Assembly: GCA_947243845.1 (NCBI GenBank)
Contig: CAMXIF010000003.1
Location: 109,704 to 173,703, forward strand
DNA: 64,000 nt
From: an uncultured bacterium
Lineage (GTDB): Bacteria; Bacillota; Clostridia; Lachnospirales; Lachnospiraceae
Direction: 5' to 3'
How positions within the stretch are numbered: position 1 is the first letter of the stretch; each line of letters begins with the position of its first letter. The translations under genes and the position numbers were made by a program. Positions 53,312 to 64,000 of this stretch are shown here, one piece after another. The notes beneath the pieces were generated by a model. The model was not told the DNA's origin. It ran no database searches and saw only the letters and a program-made list of their open reading frames with translations.

Positions 53312-55852
53312 TTACTCTTTTCTAACATAAGCAATGAACGCATTTCCGTTTTCTTCCAACCACTCTGTGGAATCATTCATGCCTCTTTTCTCCAAAGTTC
53401 CTTCCACCGGATCCATCACTACAATATTGAGTTCATTGAATCCCACGATCAACACTGCATTGCCGTCTGCTAGGGTAGCCAGCACCGGAATGTCTTTATT
53501 GACGTAATATAGTACGGCATCCAGGCTGCATCCTGACAGATCCAATATCGTACACTCCTGCAGGTCATTATTTAAAATATCAAATACCGTATCCCCGCGA
53601 TTGAGAAGTCTCTGGGTGTTTCTGGAAATCCCCTCAAAGCGCAGAATGGTATCCAAACAGACTGCCAGAGAACCTTCTGTCTCTGTGATTGCCTCCTCCG
53701 TGATCGCCATAATCTGGTTACGGCTGCTCCTGGTCTCCCGCCGCCAGATATAATCACCATCGTCATCCACCACCACACCGGCCGTCCGATAGGCCAGATC
53801 CACTGCTTTGCCTGGGTTCACGTAAACGCCTTCGATTCCGTTCTTACCGTACACATAAAACCGGTCTTCCACCGCATTTTCCTCTGGTGTATTGACGGTA
53901 CGGCTGCCCTCAAAAAGCACTTCCTTCGGTGTGAGGTGCAGCAACGATTTACTGTCTATCTCATTTTTGACCACAATCTGACAGATTGTCTCATAGGTTT
54001 CAGTGGCCACATAGCTGATAGTATTACTGCCCGTCCTGACCTCTTCGGTACTCATAATCTGATCATCAGAAACTTCCTCGTATATCCCGCTCTCCTCATC
54101 GAATACTACTCTGGACAAATTGATCTGGTTCTCCTGAATCTCGCTGTCCACAACATAGACGTTCTCTTTCCGATAGGTCTTCAGAAGTTTACCCTCGTCA
54201 CTCTGGATCCGCAGTTGATACATGGGAAACATTGTACTGCCTGACTGGTTCACAACGATATCATTTTTCCTGGCCAGACCGTAGATTAAATCTTCTTCCA
54301 TAAATCCAAGGACTGAGATGTAATCACCCACTCCTGCATCAATCCTGGTCTGTGTCTGCGAATTCAGATTCATCAGCACCAATCCGGTCGATGCATAGAG
54401 ATCATTTCCCTCCTGCCACACAAACATTTTATTGGAGTCTGACACATGATATGCACCCTCCCGCAGTCCGGAAGCTACAGTCTGACATGCCAGGGAGTTC
54501 AGATTTACCCCGTACACAGCCCCATCCATCATAAAGTAATAGATGCCGTTTCTATTCACATAGGACAATTTTTCCATATCTGTTTTTAACAATTCGTACG
54601 ACTTATCATAAGGAATATAAATCCTTTCCTCCACCGTATTCGTCATACTGTTATAGCCATATACCGCAACACCTACTTCTCCTTCGTGCCTTCCCCTGTT
54701 CATATACCCATATACAAGGAAAGCAATGTTGCCGGTCTCGTCCACTCCCAGTACCTGAATATCATGTCTGTCGTACGCACTCCGCTCATCCAGAAGTTGA
54801 TCCACATTGCCATAAAAACTAAAAAGCCTGGATAGTTTGTTATCCGTCACATTATAACTATATAGCTTGTCTGCCACCGTAAACGCAAAAACATTACCGC
54901 CGTCACTCTCATGAAGCGTCACCTGATTGCCTGTGATGCCAAGCACAATCTTGTCATTGATATAGATATCCGCTTCTTCGTCAAAAATCTGCTCCATAGT
55001 TCTCTCAAAATCCAGCAGATACATTCTATCCGGCGTATATCGGATTCTGTAGTATTCCCTGATGCGATAATAATTGGTCTGTTTTCCTTCTTTCATACTG
55101 ACCGTGTATTCCATGACAAAAGAGCCTGTCTGTTCTGCAAGCTCCTTGATCAGAATCTCAGGATCCGTCACTCTGTTCATTGCCAGATTCCCCCAGGTCA
55201 CCTGATCAAAACTGGAATGAATCGTCACCTTATGAAAGGTAGTATTATCTCCCTCCGCATTGGACTCCAGATATTTGGTTAATTCAGCAGCCGCTTCTTT
55301 GTCAAAGGTACGCTCATGGAAATCCAGAATATAGTCCAGTTTCTCCTGCACATGCAAAACTTCGCTCATGACCATTCTGGAATAATAACGTATCGGTTCC
55401 GCCCCCTGCGGCGTCACCAGAAATACCAGCATATACTCCGTATCGTTCTCGATCAGATCCTTTAACGTGATCTCAAAGTCAATCACATCCTCGTTCTGCT
55501 CAAAATTTTCTACCTGTGTATTCTCTACAAGACGTTCCCCGTCAGGACTTCGTACCTCGAAGGCGATACTTTCTATTTTCCTGCCATAAGTATCTATCCG
55601 GACACTGACTTTCCGGTCATTTTCTATAGGCTGTAATGTCTCACGCAGATAAGCGCTGCTCATGCTCTGGGCATAGCCGTGAAGAGTATTAACCCTGTGC
55701 CCGGCCGCAGACATGGACACCACGGGATATGTCGCCTCACCCATTTCAGTTGTCATATCGGTATTTCCCTGGTTCATCACCCTGCTTAAGATCATCAGCG
55801 CCAGCGCAAAGATGATGCCTAAGAAAACACCTTTTATGATTGCTCTTTTCAT
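53312..55852 (-). CDS. Large membrane-anchored protein with degenerate C39-like C-terminus
   Basis: This protein of about 846 aa has one N-terminal helix (GVFLGIIFALALMILS) and an external part of over 800 residues. The middle is rich in short beta segments and resembles a propeller. The last 120 residues resemble peptidase C39: VCLDTILRFEGI aligns with the catalytic-Cys helix, but DGNAVLIVGF has Asn where the catalytic His is expected. It starts 16 bp after the methyltransferase stop codon. I do not know its role; an envelope-binding function is possible. Confidence 0.75.
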   Translation of the reverse strand: MKRAIIKGVFLGIIFALALMILSRVMNQGNTDMTTEMGEATYPVVSMSAAGHRVNTLHGYAQSMSSAYLRETLQPIENDRKVSVRIDTYGRKIESIAFEVRSPDGERLVENTQVENFEQNEDVIDFEITLKDLIENDTEYMLVFLVTPQGAEPIRYYSRMVMSEVLHVQEKLDYILDFHERTFDKEAAAELTKYLESNAEGDNTTFHKVTIHSSFDQVTWGNLAMNRVTDPEILIKELAEQTGSFVMEYTVSMKEGKQTNYYRIREYYRIRYTPDRMYLLDFERTMEQIFDEEADIYINDKIVLGITGNQVTLHESDGGNVFAFTVADKLYSYNVTDNKLSRLFSFYGNVDQLLDERSAYDRHDIQVLGVDETGNIAFLVYGYMNRGRHEGEVGVAVYGYNSMTNTVEERIYIPYDKSYELLKTDMEKLSYVNRNGIYYFMMDGAVYGVNLNSLACQTVASGLREGAYHVSDSNKMFVWQEGNDLYASTGLVLMNLNSQTQTRIDAGVGDYISVLGFMEEDLIYGLARKNDIVVNQSGSTMFPMYQLRIQSDEGKLLKTYRKENVYVVDSEIQENQINLSRVVFDEESGIYEEVSDDQIMSTEEVRTGSNTISYVATETYETICQIVVKNEIDSKSLLHLTPKEVLFEGSRTVNTPEENAVEDRFYVYGKNGIEGVYVNPGKAVDLAYRTAGVVVDDDGDYIWRRETRSSRNQIMAITEEAITETEGSLAVCLDTILRFEGISRNTQRLLNRGDTVFDILNNDLQECTILDLSGCSLDAVLYYVNKDIPVLATLADGNAVLIVGFNELNIVVMDPVEGTLEKRGMNDSTEWLEENGNAFIAYVRKE

Positions 55853-55868
55853 AATATATAGGATTCCT

Positions 55869-57071
55869 CTAACAATCCCCGCTCTCGCTTTGGTCATTCA
55901 GCAATTTAAGCAGGGTCGGCTCTATCTGTAAATATTCTGCAAGACGGCACACTTCTTCCATTTTACGCTGCCTCTTATCCGGTTCCTCCAAAGACCGCCT
56001 GACCGCCCGGATCAGCAGATTCTTCGGCGTGTGCTCCATATCAATAAATTCCAAAATACTGGTCTCATATCCCTGTGACTCCAGCAGTTCAGCCCGGACT
56101 GCATCCGTGATCAACGCTGACATACGCTCTTTGATAATACCATATCGCAGAACGGATGCCAATTCTTTATTGCGAATCTGCCTGTTTACTTCATGCTGAC
56201 AGCAGGGCACAGACAGGATTACTTTCACATTCCACGCAACCGCCTTCAAAAGCGCATAGTCCGTGGCTGTATCGCAGGCATGGAGCGTCACCACCATATC
56301 TACCCTGTCCTTCATTTCATAATCTGCAATGTCACCTTTTAAGAAAGTAAGCTTCTCATAACCATACTTTCTGCTTAGCAGATTACAATTCTCGATCACA
56401 TCTTCCTTCAGGTCAAGTCCCGTAATCTCAACATCATACTCCTTCAGGCAGTGCAGATAATAATACATCGCAAACGTCAGATACGACTTGCCGCATCCAA
56501 AGTCCAGGATCCGAACAGTATCCTCCTTAGGAAGTGTGGGCAGAATATCCTCAATAAATTCCAAAAAACGGTTAATCTGTCTGAACTTATCATAGCGGGT
56601 ACGCACAATCCTGCCGTCATCGGTTTGTACACCCAGGTCAATCAGAAACGGAACCGGTGTGTTTTCCTCCAAAATATAATGTTTCACCCGGTTATGGGAC
56701 ATCTGCAATTTACCTGCCTGTGCCTGTATTTGGCCCTGCACCGCCTGTTTTCTTTTTACAGTCATTTTGCCTTTCTTGCTGACCAGTATCACAGCCCTAC
56801 AGGTCTTATGTTCCACCTCGCACTGTCTGAATTCCTGTGCAATCCGCTCTTCAATACGCCCAATCATGACAGTAGTGTCATAATTTTCATGAAAAACCTT
56901 CGTCCCCTGATACACCGTCTCCTGAAAAAGCAGTTTTTCCCTGATCATGACGGGCCTGATCTTAACCTTGGCAGCAAAAGATTCCCCCCTGTTTCTGGGA
57001 TTACTCAATATGATCTGATAAAGTCCGCTGTCCACAGTATCCTGCAAAAGCACCTTAAGCTGCTCATTCAT
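55869..57071 (-). CDS. Class I SAM-dependent methyltransferase
   Basis: This 400-aa protein has a C-terminal Rossmann domain with the SAM-binding motif ILDFGCGKSYLTFAMYYYL and acidic EITGLDLKEDV. The VPCCQHE segment is characteristic of the Methyltransf_32/GSTCD-like group. The N-terminal half is a separate domain without a recognised name. The substrate is unknown; RNA or small molecules are possible. Confidence 0.85.
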   Translation of the reverse strand: MNEQLKVLLQDTVDSGLYQIILSNPRNRGESFAAKVKIRPVMIREKLLFQETVYQGTKVFHENYDTTVMIGRIEERIAQEFRQCEVEHKTCRAVILVSKKGKMTVKRKQAVQGQIQAQAGKLQMSHNRVKHYILEENTPVPFLIDLGVQTDDGRIVRTRYDKFRQINRFLEFIEDILPTLPKEDTVRILDFGCGKSYLTFAMYYYLHCLKEYDVEITGLDLKEDVIENCNLLSRKYGYEKLTFLKGDIADYEMKDRVDMVVTLHACDTATDYALLKAVAWNVKVILSVPCCQHEVNRQIRNKELASVLRYGIIKERMSALITDAVRAELLESQGYETSILEFIDMEHTPKNLLIRAVRRSLEEPDKRQRKMEEVCRLAEYLQIEPTLLKLLNDQSESGDC

Positions 57072-57141
57072 CCTTTATTTCCTCTGCCCGTTCCAATTTA
57101 CGCTATGCTTCTATTTTAATCAGATTCGCCAAAAACCACAA

Positions 57142-57630
57142 CTAGAATTTTAAAATTCCATTGCGGCTAGAATGGCGTTTTCTGTAAATCTCGTAACACA
57201 AAAGTACCTGCACAAACTCTGTAATCCGATCCCAATCCTTCTCCTGTACTGCCTGCGCCCTCATCACTTCCCCCTGTGCGCTCGTATCTGTCCGTCCGTC
57301 TGTCCCCTGTACTTCACCGGTTAAATTATCACCTGACCCCTGGCCATTTCGAATTGCCATGGCCTCTTCATTCTCCATTTTCTTTATCTTATCCACAATT
57401 ACCTGTGTGAGACGGTAAATCTGCCATCTGTCCGGGTATTCATCATAGATCATACTTCCTTCATAATCCAGTCTGTCCAGTGTTTCAGCGATAATCTTCT
57501 GATATTTCTTCGCCTCTAAGGGATACATCTGCTGTAGGTATTCCAGATCCCTCGTCACTGTATCTTCCTCCTGATAATACAATGGGAGCGGATATGCCAT
57601 GTAAAAAGGTAAAATTCTCGATTGATTCAT
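57142..57630 (-). CDS. Hypothetical protein
   Basis: This protein of about 162 aa has a Tyr/Pro-rich start (MNQSRILPFYMAYPLPLYY), helical segments and a low-complexity Gly/Thr/Asp linker near residues 95-120. The ATG at 57630 has GGAG about 6 nt upstream and is preferred to the one at 57642. No family is recognised. It lies between the ATP-synthase terminator and the methyltransferase operon. Confidence 0.65.
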   Translation of the reverse strand: MNQSRILPFYMAYPLPLYYQEEDTVTRDLEYLQQMYPLEAKKYQKIIAETLDRLDYEGSMIYDEYPDRWQIYRLTQVIVDKIKKMENEEAMAIRNGQGSGDNLTGEVQGTDGRTDTSAQGEVMRAQAVQEKDWDRITEFVQVLLCYEIYRKRHSSRNGILKF

Positions 57631-57765
57631 GCAGTTCTCCATTTGGTGTACATCTTAGTGCACACTTAACATCGTTTACCTTATCATATGCGTTCTTTAC
57701 TGAAATGCCAAAGTCGAGCTTTGCCCGATTACGTGATCCGTTTCCCAACTCCGGATATGAAGTAG

Positions 57766-57809
57766 AATTATTATTATAATAATAGGGGAACGGTCTCATC
57801 CGCTCCCCT
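57766..57809 (-). terminator. Terminator of the ATP synthase operon
   Basis: On the minus strand AGGGGAGCGG-ATGAGA-CCGTTCCCCT forms a 10-position stem with one mismatch, followed by an A/T-rich tail, 28 bp past atpC. Confidence 0.8.
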
Positions 57810-57837
57810 GTTGTTATGCAATACATATGTTATCTGA

Positions 57838-58242
57838 TCATTTCACCACTTCAATTCTTGCGACCGCACGTTTCAAGGACATCTCTGCCCTTCTCATATC
57901 CGTTCCCGGCGCATGCTCCCGGATTCTCTCCTCCGCACGCAATTTCGCCTCTTCTGCACGTGTCACATCAATCTCTCCCGGCCACTCTACGATTTCTGCC
58001 AGAATGGTGACCTTATCAGGAAGCACCTCGGTAAAGCCTGCATGAAGCGCTGCTTCCTTCACTTCCCCATCTCTGGTAATCGTGAGGATTCCGGGCGCAA
58101 CGATCATAGTCATCGGGATATGATCCTTATAGATACCGACTTCCCCCTCGACCGTATTGAATTCTACCATGGACACCTCTTCCTCATAGAATATCCTGTC
58201 CGGTGTTATGATCTTTAAAGTAAAATTTCTATCATCCGCCAT
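57838..58242 (-). CDS. atpC: ATP synthase epsilon subunit
   Basis: This 134-aa central-stalk subunit of F1 has an N-terminal beta-barrel (FTLKIITPDRIFYEEEV, EGEVGIYKDH) and a C-terminal helical hairpin (EAKLRAEERIREH). It is the last gene of the operon, 33 bp after atpD. Confidence 0.96.
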   Translation of the reverse strand: MADDRNFTLKIITPDRIFYEEEVSMVEFNTVEGEVGIYKDHIPMTMIVAPGILTITRDGEVKEAALHAGFTEVLPDKVTILAEIVEWPGEIDVTRAEEAKLRAEERIREHAPGTDMRRAEMSLKRAVARIEVVK

Positions 58243-58275
58243 ATGCTACCTGCTTTCATATAACTTCATATCTTA

Positions 58276-59691
<1,416 letters not shown>

Positions 59692-59757
59692 TCACTCATG
59701 TTTATTTATGCACAAACTGTCACCCCATGATTTTTTCCCATATCCGGAAAACTCTTA

Positions 59758-60621
59758 CTACGAAATGGCATTTGCACCTGCGATAATTTCTGTTAATTCC
59801 TGCGTAATAGATCCCTGACGTGCCCTATTATACATCAGTGATAAATGATCTATCATTTCCTCAGCATTGCTCGTAGCAGAATCCATTGCCTGCATCCTCG
59901 CGCCGTTTTCGCTCGCGACCGCTTCCACCAGACCACCGTAGATGAGACTCGTGACATATTTAGGAATAATCATGTCGAGCGCCTCGTCATCCTCTGGCTC
60001 AAAATTCATCATCGCCTTACTATCCGTCTCCGTTCCACTTTCTTTGCTGTCTGCCGGCTCCACCGGAAGAAGTTTCAAAAGTGTCGGCTCATGGACTACT
60101 GTGTTCTTAAATCTGGTATAAGCAAGATAAATCTCTCCGATCTCCCCTGCCGCAAAGGATTTGAGCAGTTTGTCACTGATCACCATGGCATCTACATAAG
60201 AAGGCTCCTCGATGATATCGGGATTGTCCTCCACAATATGATAACCATGCCGATGCAGTGCATCTTTACCCTTCTTACCGATTGCATAGATTTCCAGATC
60301 TTCCTTGTTGAAATCCCCCTTTGTGATGAGCTTCACAACATTGGAATTATATCCGCCCGCGAGTCCTCTGTTGGAGGTGATCACGATGACCGCCTTTTTC
60401 TTCGATTCTCCCGCTTTCAGATAGGGATGGTTCAACCCGCTGGTCTTAGCCAGCATGGAAGTCACGGTTTCATACATGCAGTTAAAATATGCCTTGGACT
60501 GCTCTGCGCGCTGTTTCGCCCTCTGCAGTTTCACCGTAGAGACGAGTTTCATGGCTTTGGTAATCTGCTGAGTACTCTGGATACTGCCTTTACGCCTTTT
60601 AATGTCTCTCATTGAGGCCAT
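59758..60621 (-). CDS. atpG: ATP synthase gamma subunit
   Basis: This 287-aa rotor shaft has the long terminal helices (MRDIKRRKGSIQSTQQITKAM and RARQGSITQELTEIIAGA) and the central ITSNRGLAGGYN domain. The order in the operon is standard. Confidence 0.97.
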   Translation of the reverse strand: MASMRDIKRRKGSIQSTQQITKAMKLVSTVKLQRAKQRAEQSKAYFNCMYETVTSMLAKTSGLNHPYLKAGESKKKAVIVITSNRGLAGGYNSNVVKLITKGDFNKEDLEIYAIGKKGKDALHRHGYHIVEDNPDIIEEPSYVDAMVISDKLLKSFAAGEIGEIYLAYTRFKNTVVHEPTLLKLLPVEPADSKESGTETDSKAMMNFEPEDDEALDMIIPKYVTSLIYGGLVEAVASENGARMQAMDSATSNAEEMIDHLSLMYNRARQGSITQELTEIIAGANAIS

Positions 60622-60643
60622 AGCGTCACCCTCTACTTTCTAC

Positions 60644-62152
<1,509 letters not shown>

Positions 62153-62179
62153 TCATACGCACCTTTCTTCTAAATTTCT

Positions 62180-62725
62180 TCAGATCTGCACCTTCAGCAG
62201 TTCTCTTTGTAATTCGTTCAATTTCGTACTGACACTACTGTCCACAACCCTGTCGCCAATGCGGATCACCATGCCGCCAATCAATGACTCATCCAATCCA
62301 TAATGAATCTCCATTGACTTATATTTCGTGGTATCGAGCAGTTTACGTTCAATCTTTTTGCACTGCTCTTCCTTCAACGGAGCGGCGGTCGTCACCGTAG
62401 CAACGCCAATCCCCTTATACTCCTTGACTTTGTCCACAAAATATGTCAGGATCTGGTCAATTTCCTTATAACGGTCTTTCGAGATAATGATAGTCAGAAA
62501 GCCCAGCAGTTCCTCGGATATCCTTCCCGCAAATACGTTTTTGGCAACCTCGATCTTCTCCTCCTTGATGACCTTCGGATGATTCATCAGTCTGCCAAAA
62601 TCCTCATTTTCTGCAAGGATTTTCTGAAGCTGCTCGATTTCTTCTAACAGGACATCTACCTTGTTCTCTTCGACCGCAAGTTCAAACAACGCATCCCCGT
62701 ATGTCTTTGAAATCAGCTTAGCCAT
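62180..62725 (-). CDS. atpH: ATP synthase delta subunit
   Basis: This 181-aa subunit joins the peripheral stalk to F1. YGDALFELA near the N-terminus and the C-terminal ESLIGGMVIRIGDRVVDSS signature are present. It overlaps atpF by 13 bp, which indicates translational coupling. Confidence 0.96.
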   Translation of the reverse strand: MAKLISKTYGDALFELAVEENKVDVLLEEIEQLQKILAENEDFGRLMNHPKVIKEEKIEVAKNVFAGRISEELLGFLTIIISKDRYKEIDQILTYFVDKVKEYKGIGVATVTTAAPLKEEQCKKIERKLLDTTKYKSMEIHYGLDESLIGGMVIRIGDRVVDSSVSTKLNELQRELLKVQI

Positions 62726-63273
62726 GTGCTCTCACCTATTTCTTTCAACGTTTCTTCCACCAGACTGTCCTGTACAGTCGTATCAATCGCCGCACTGACG
62801 ACCTTGCCGGCCATCATGGACGCTAATACTACCATCTCACGTTTCACCTCGTCTGCAGCTTTCTTCTTCTCCAGTTCTGATTCCACACCAGCTCTCTCGA
62901 TGATTCTGGCAGCTTCCTCTTTCGCGTCCGCTACGATCTTATTCTCATTGGCCAACGCCTTCTTCCTTGCTTCCGCAAGAATGGTCTCGGCCTCTTTATC
63001 AATATCTTTTAACTTAGCTTCATACTCTTCTTTCAGTGCCTTGGCATTCTCCATGTCGGCCGCCGCCGTATCGAGTTCATTCTTAATCCTGTCCTGACGT
63101 TTCTGCATCATATCCCTCACAGGATTGAACAGAAAATGGGAAGCAATCAAGAACAGTGAAAATACGGCTATAATCATCAACACAGAATCCGCGATAAGCT
63201 GTAAATCCAGATCAAATAGTCTGGGCGCCATTTCCGCAGATGCCAGCACCAAACCCGCAGCTGTTACATTCAA
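62713..63273 (-). CDS. atpF: ATP synthase b subunit
   Basis: This 186-aa subunit has one membrane helix (about 28-48) and a long charged coiled coil that forms the peripheral stalk. The start is a TTG with GGGGG upstream; the next in-frame ATG at 63231 has no ribosome site. The weak start codon may lower its expression relative to the c subunit. The hairpin repeat at 63315-63365 lies directly upstream. Confidence 0.92.
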   Translation of the reverse strand: MNVTAAGLVLASAEMAPRLFDLDLQLIADSVLMIIAVFSLFLIASHFLFNPVRDMMQKRQDRIKNELDTAAADMENAKALKEEYEAKLKDIDKEAETILAEARKKALANENKIVADAKEEAARIIERAGVESELEKKKAADEVKREMVVLASMMAGKVVSAAIDTTVQDSLVEETLKEIGESTWLS

Positions 63274-63314
63274 GCCTCTCGTCCCCCTTTCTTTTTATAA
63301 TTCCTAAATTGAAT

Positions 63315-63365
63315 CCGAGCCCGCGAAGCGGATCTCGTGGAACTAATTTCGAAGAAATTTGCTCC
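63315..63365 (-). repeat. Single diverged copy of the hairpin repeat, between atpE and atpF
   Basis: Read on the minus strand, it has a first hairpin (GGAGCAAATTTC/GAAATTAGTTCC) and hairpin A (CGAG-A-TCCGC-TTC-GCGGG-CTCG). Both are homologous in order, size and bulge position to the array at 25742-26119. Sequence differences keep the stems paired. It begins 4 bases after the atpE stop codon. Confidence 0.8.
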
Positions 63366-63368
63366 AGA

Positions 63369-63641
<273 letters not shown>

Positions 63642-63687
63642 TTAATATGTGTTTCAAAATTTAAAATGGTCTTCTTACTATAATCAA

Positions 63688-64000
63688 TTACTCCTCTGTG
63701 GTACAGGCATTGGTAATATACGTCATGGTCAGCATACAGAATACATATGTCTGGATCGCCCCGGAGAACAGATCGAAGTACACATGCAGCGCCGCCGGCC
63801 AGATAATAGCGATCTTTGACAAAAGCGCATATACTAATGCCAGCATAACCGTACCGGATAAGACATTGGCAAATAGACGAAGCGACAATGAGATCGGCAC
63901 GGCAATCTCACCGATCATATTAATCGGCGCCCAGATTGGCCACGGATCACACAGACTGGCAATGACGCCTTTGACTTTCTGATATTTGAACTGGTTGTAG
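63688..64000 (-). CDS. atpB: ATP synthase a subunit, 5' part outside the window
   Basis: The C-terminal 103 residues are present. WAPINMIGEIAVPISLSLRL contains the essential Arg of the stator half-channel (SLRLFAN). The reading frame continues past the window edge, so this is truncated by the window and not broken. It is the first gene of the visible operon. Confidence 0.95.
   Translation of the reverse strand, partial: YNQFKYQKVKGVIASLCDPWPIWAPINMIGEIAVPISLSLRLFANVLSGTVMLALVYALLSKIAIIWPAALHVYFDLFSGAIQTYVFCMLTMTYITNACTTEE

Noticed and set aside
57485..57826. A 113-codon minus-strand frame across the ATP-operon terminator
   Set aside because: It includes the terminator stem, overlaps the hypothetical gene at 57142 in another frame and has a low-complexity sequence.

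Overview
The window looks like chromosomal DNA of an anaerobic, spore-forming, flagellated member of the Clostridia, most likely the family Lachnospiraceae. This rests on gene content: SpoVT and SpoVG, a flagellin with a sigma-28-type promoter, a YesM/YesN-type sugar ABC system, a GlgC/GlgD pair, and a DnaD plus DnaC-like loader pair. I see no rRNA, tRNA, CRISPR array, prophage or insertion sequence. All 64 kb reads as core or metabolic chromosome.

Layout. 1-6 kb: a DegV fatty-acid-binding protein, a chemoreceptor, an MFS transporter and a secreted amidase/polysaccharide-deacetylase fusion. The fusion is preceded by a striking 11-bp-phased repeat array. 6-27 kb: an amino-sugar/beta-glucoside region with a BadF-type sugar kinase, LacI regulator, GH4 glycosidase, GH94 phosphorylase closest in pattern to N,N'-diacetylchitobiose phosphorylase, hexose-phosphate mutase and a YesM-SBP-permease-permease-YesN module. 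It is interrupted by a four-gene translationally coupled two-component operon, a nicotinate phosphoribosyltransferase and spoVT. Between the last permease and the yesN-type regulator lies a 62-bp tandem repeat array made of hairpins. 27-29.5 kb: a flagellin with an inserted HExxH metalloprotease domain (flagellinolysin type) plus a zinc-ribbon protein. 29.5-36.8 kb: an unusual Ddl-like ligase, a membrane-anchored MurF-like ligase, an alpha/beta hydrolase, small and hypothetical proteins and a cysteine desulfurase. 36.8-45.6 kb: mfd, pth, an ECF sigma/RsiV-like anti-sigma pair, spoVG, glgD and glgC. 45.8-51 kb: murC, dnaD-like, dnaC-like and a divergent PRPP synthetase homologue. 51-57.7 kb: a preQ1 riboswitch with queT, and an operon of a YczE-type membrane protein, a HAD phosphatase, a large membrane-anchored protein and a methyltransferase. 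57.8-64 kb: the F-type ATP synthase operon (atpBEFHAGDC, atpB cut by the window edge), whose c subunit carries a sodium-binding signature.

How the genes may work together. The 6-27 kb region fits import of a disaccharide such as chitobiose by the ABC transporter, with phosphorolysis by the GH94 enzyme. The kinase and mutase would then feed amino-sugar metabolism, under YesMN and LacI control. Cell-wall functions recur: the amidase/deacetylase fusion, the MurF-like/Ddl-like pair, murC and an RsiV-type envelope-stress switch.

The observations I would follow first are: (i) the 11-bp CATC-phased array at 6092-6181; (ii) the hairpin repeat at 25742-26119 together with its diverged single copy at 63315-63365, which shows compensatory base changes; (iii) the proteolytic flagellin and its zinc-ribbon neighbour; (iv) the A6 frameshift that cuts the ECF sigma factor; and (v) the noncanonical Ddl-like/MurF-like pair.
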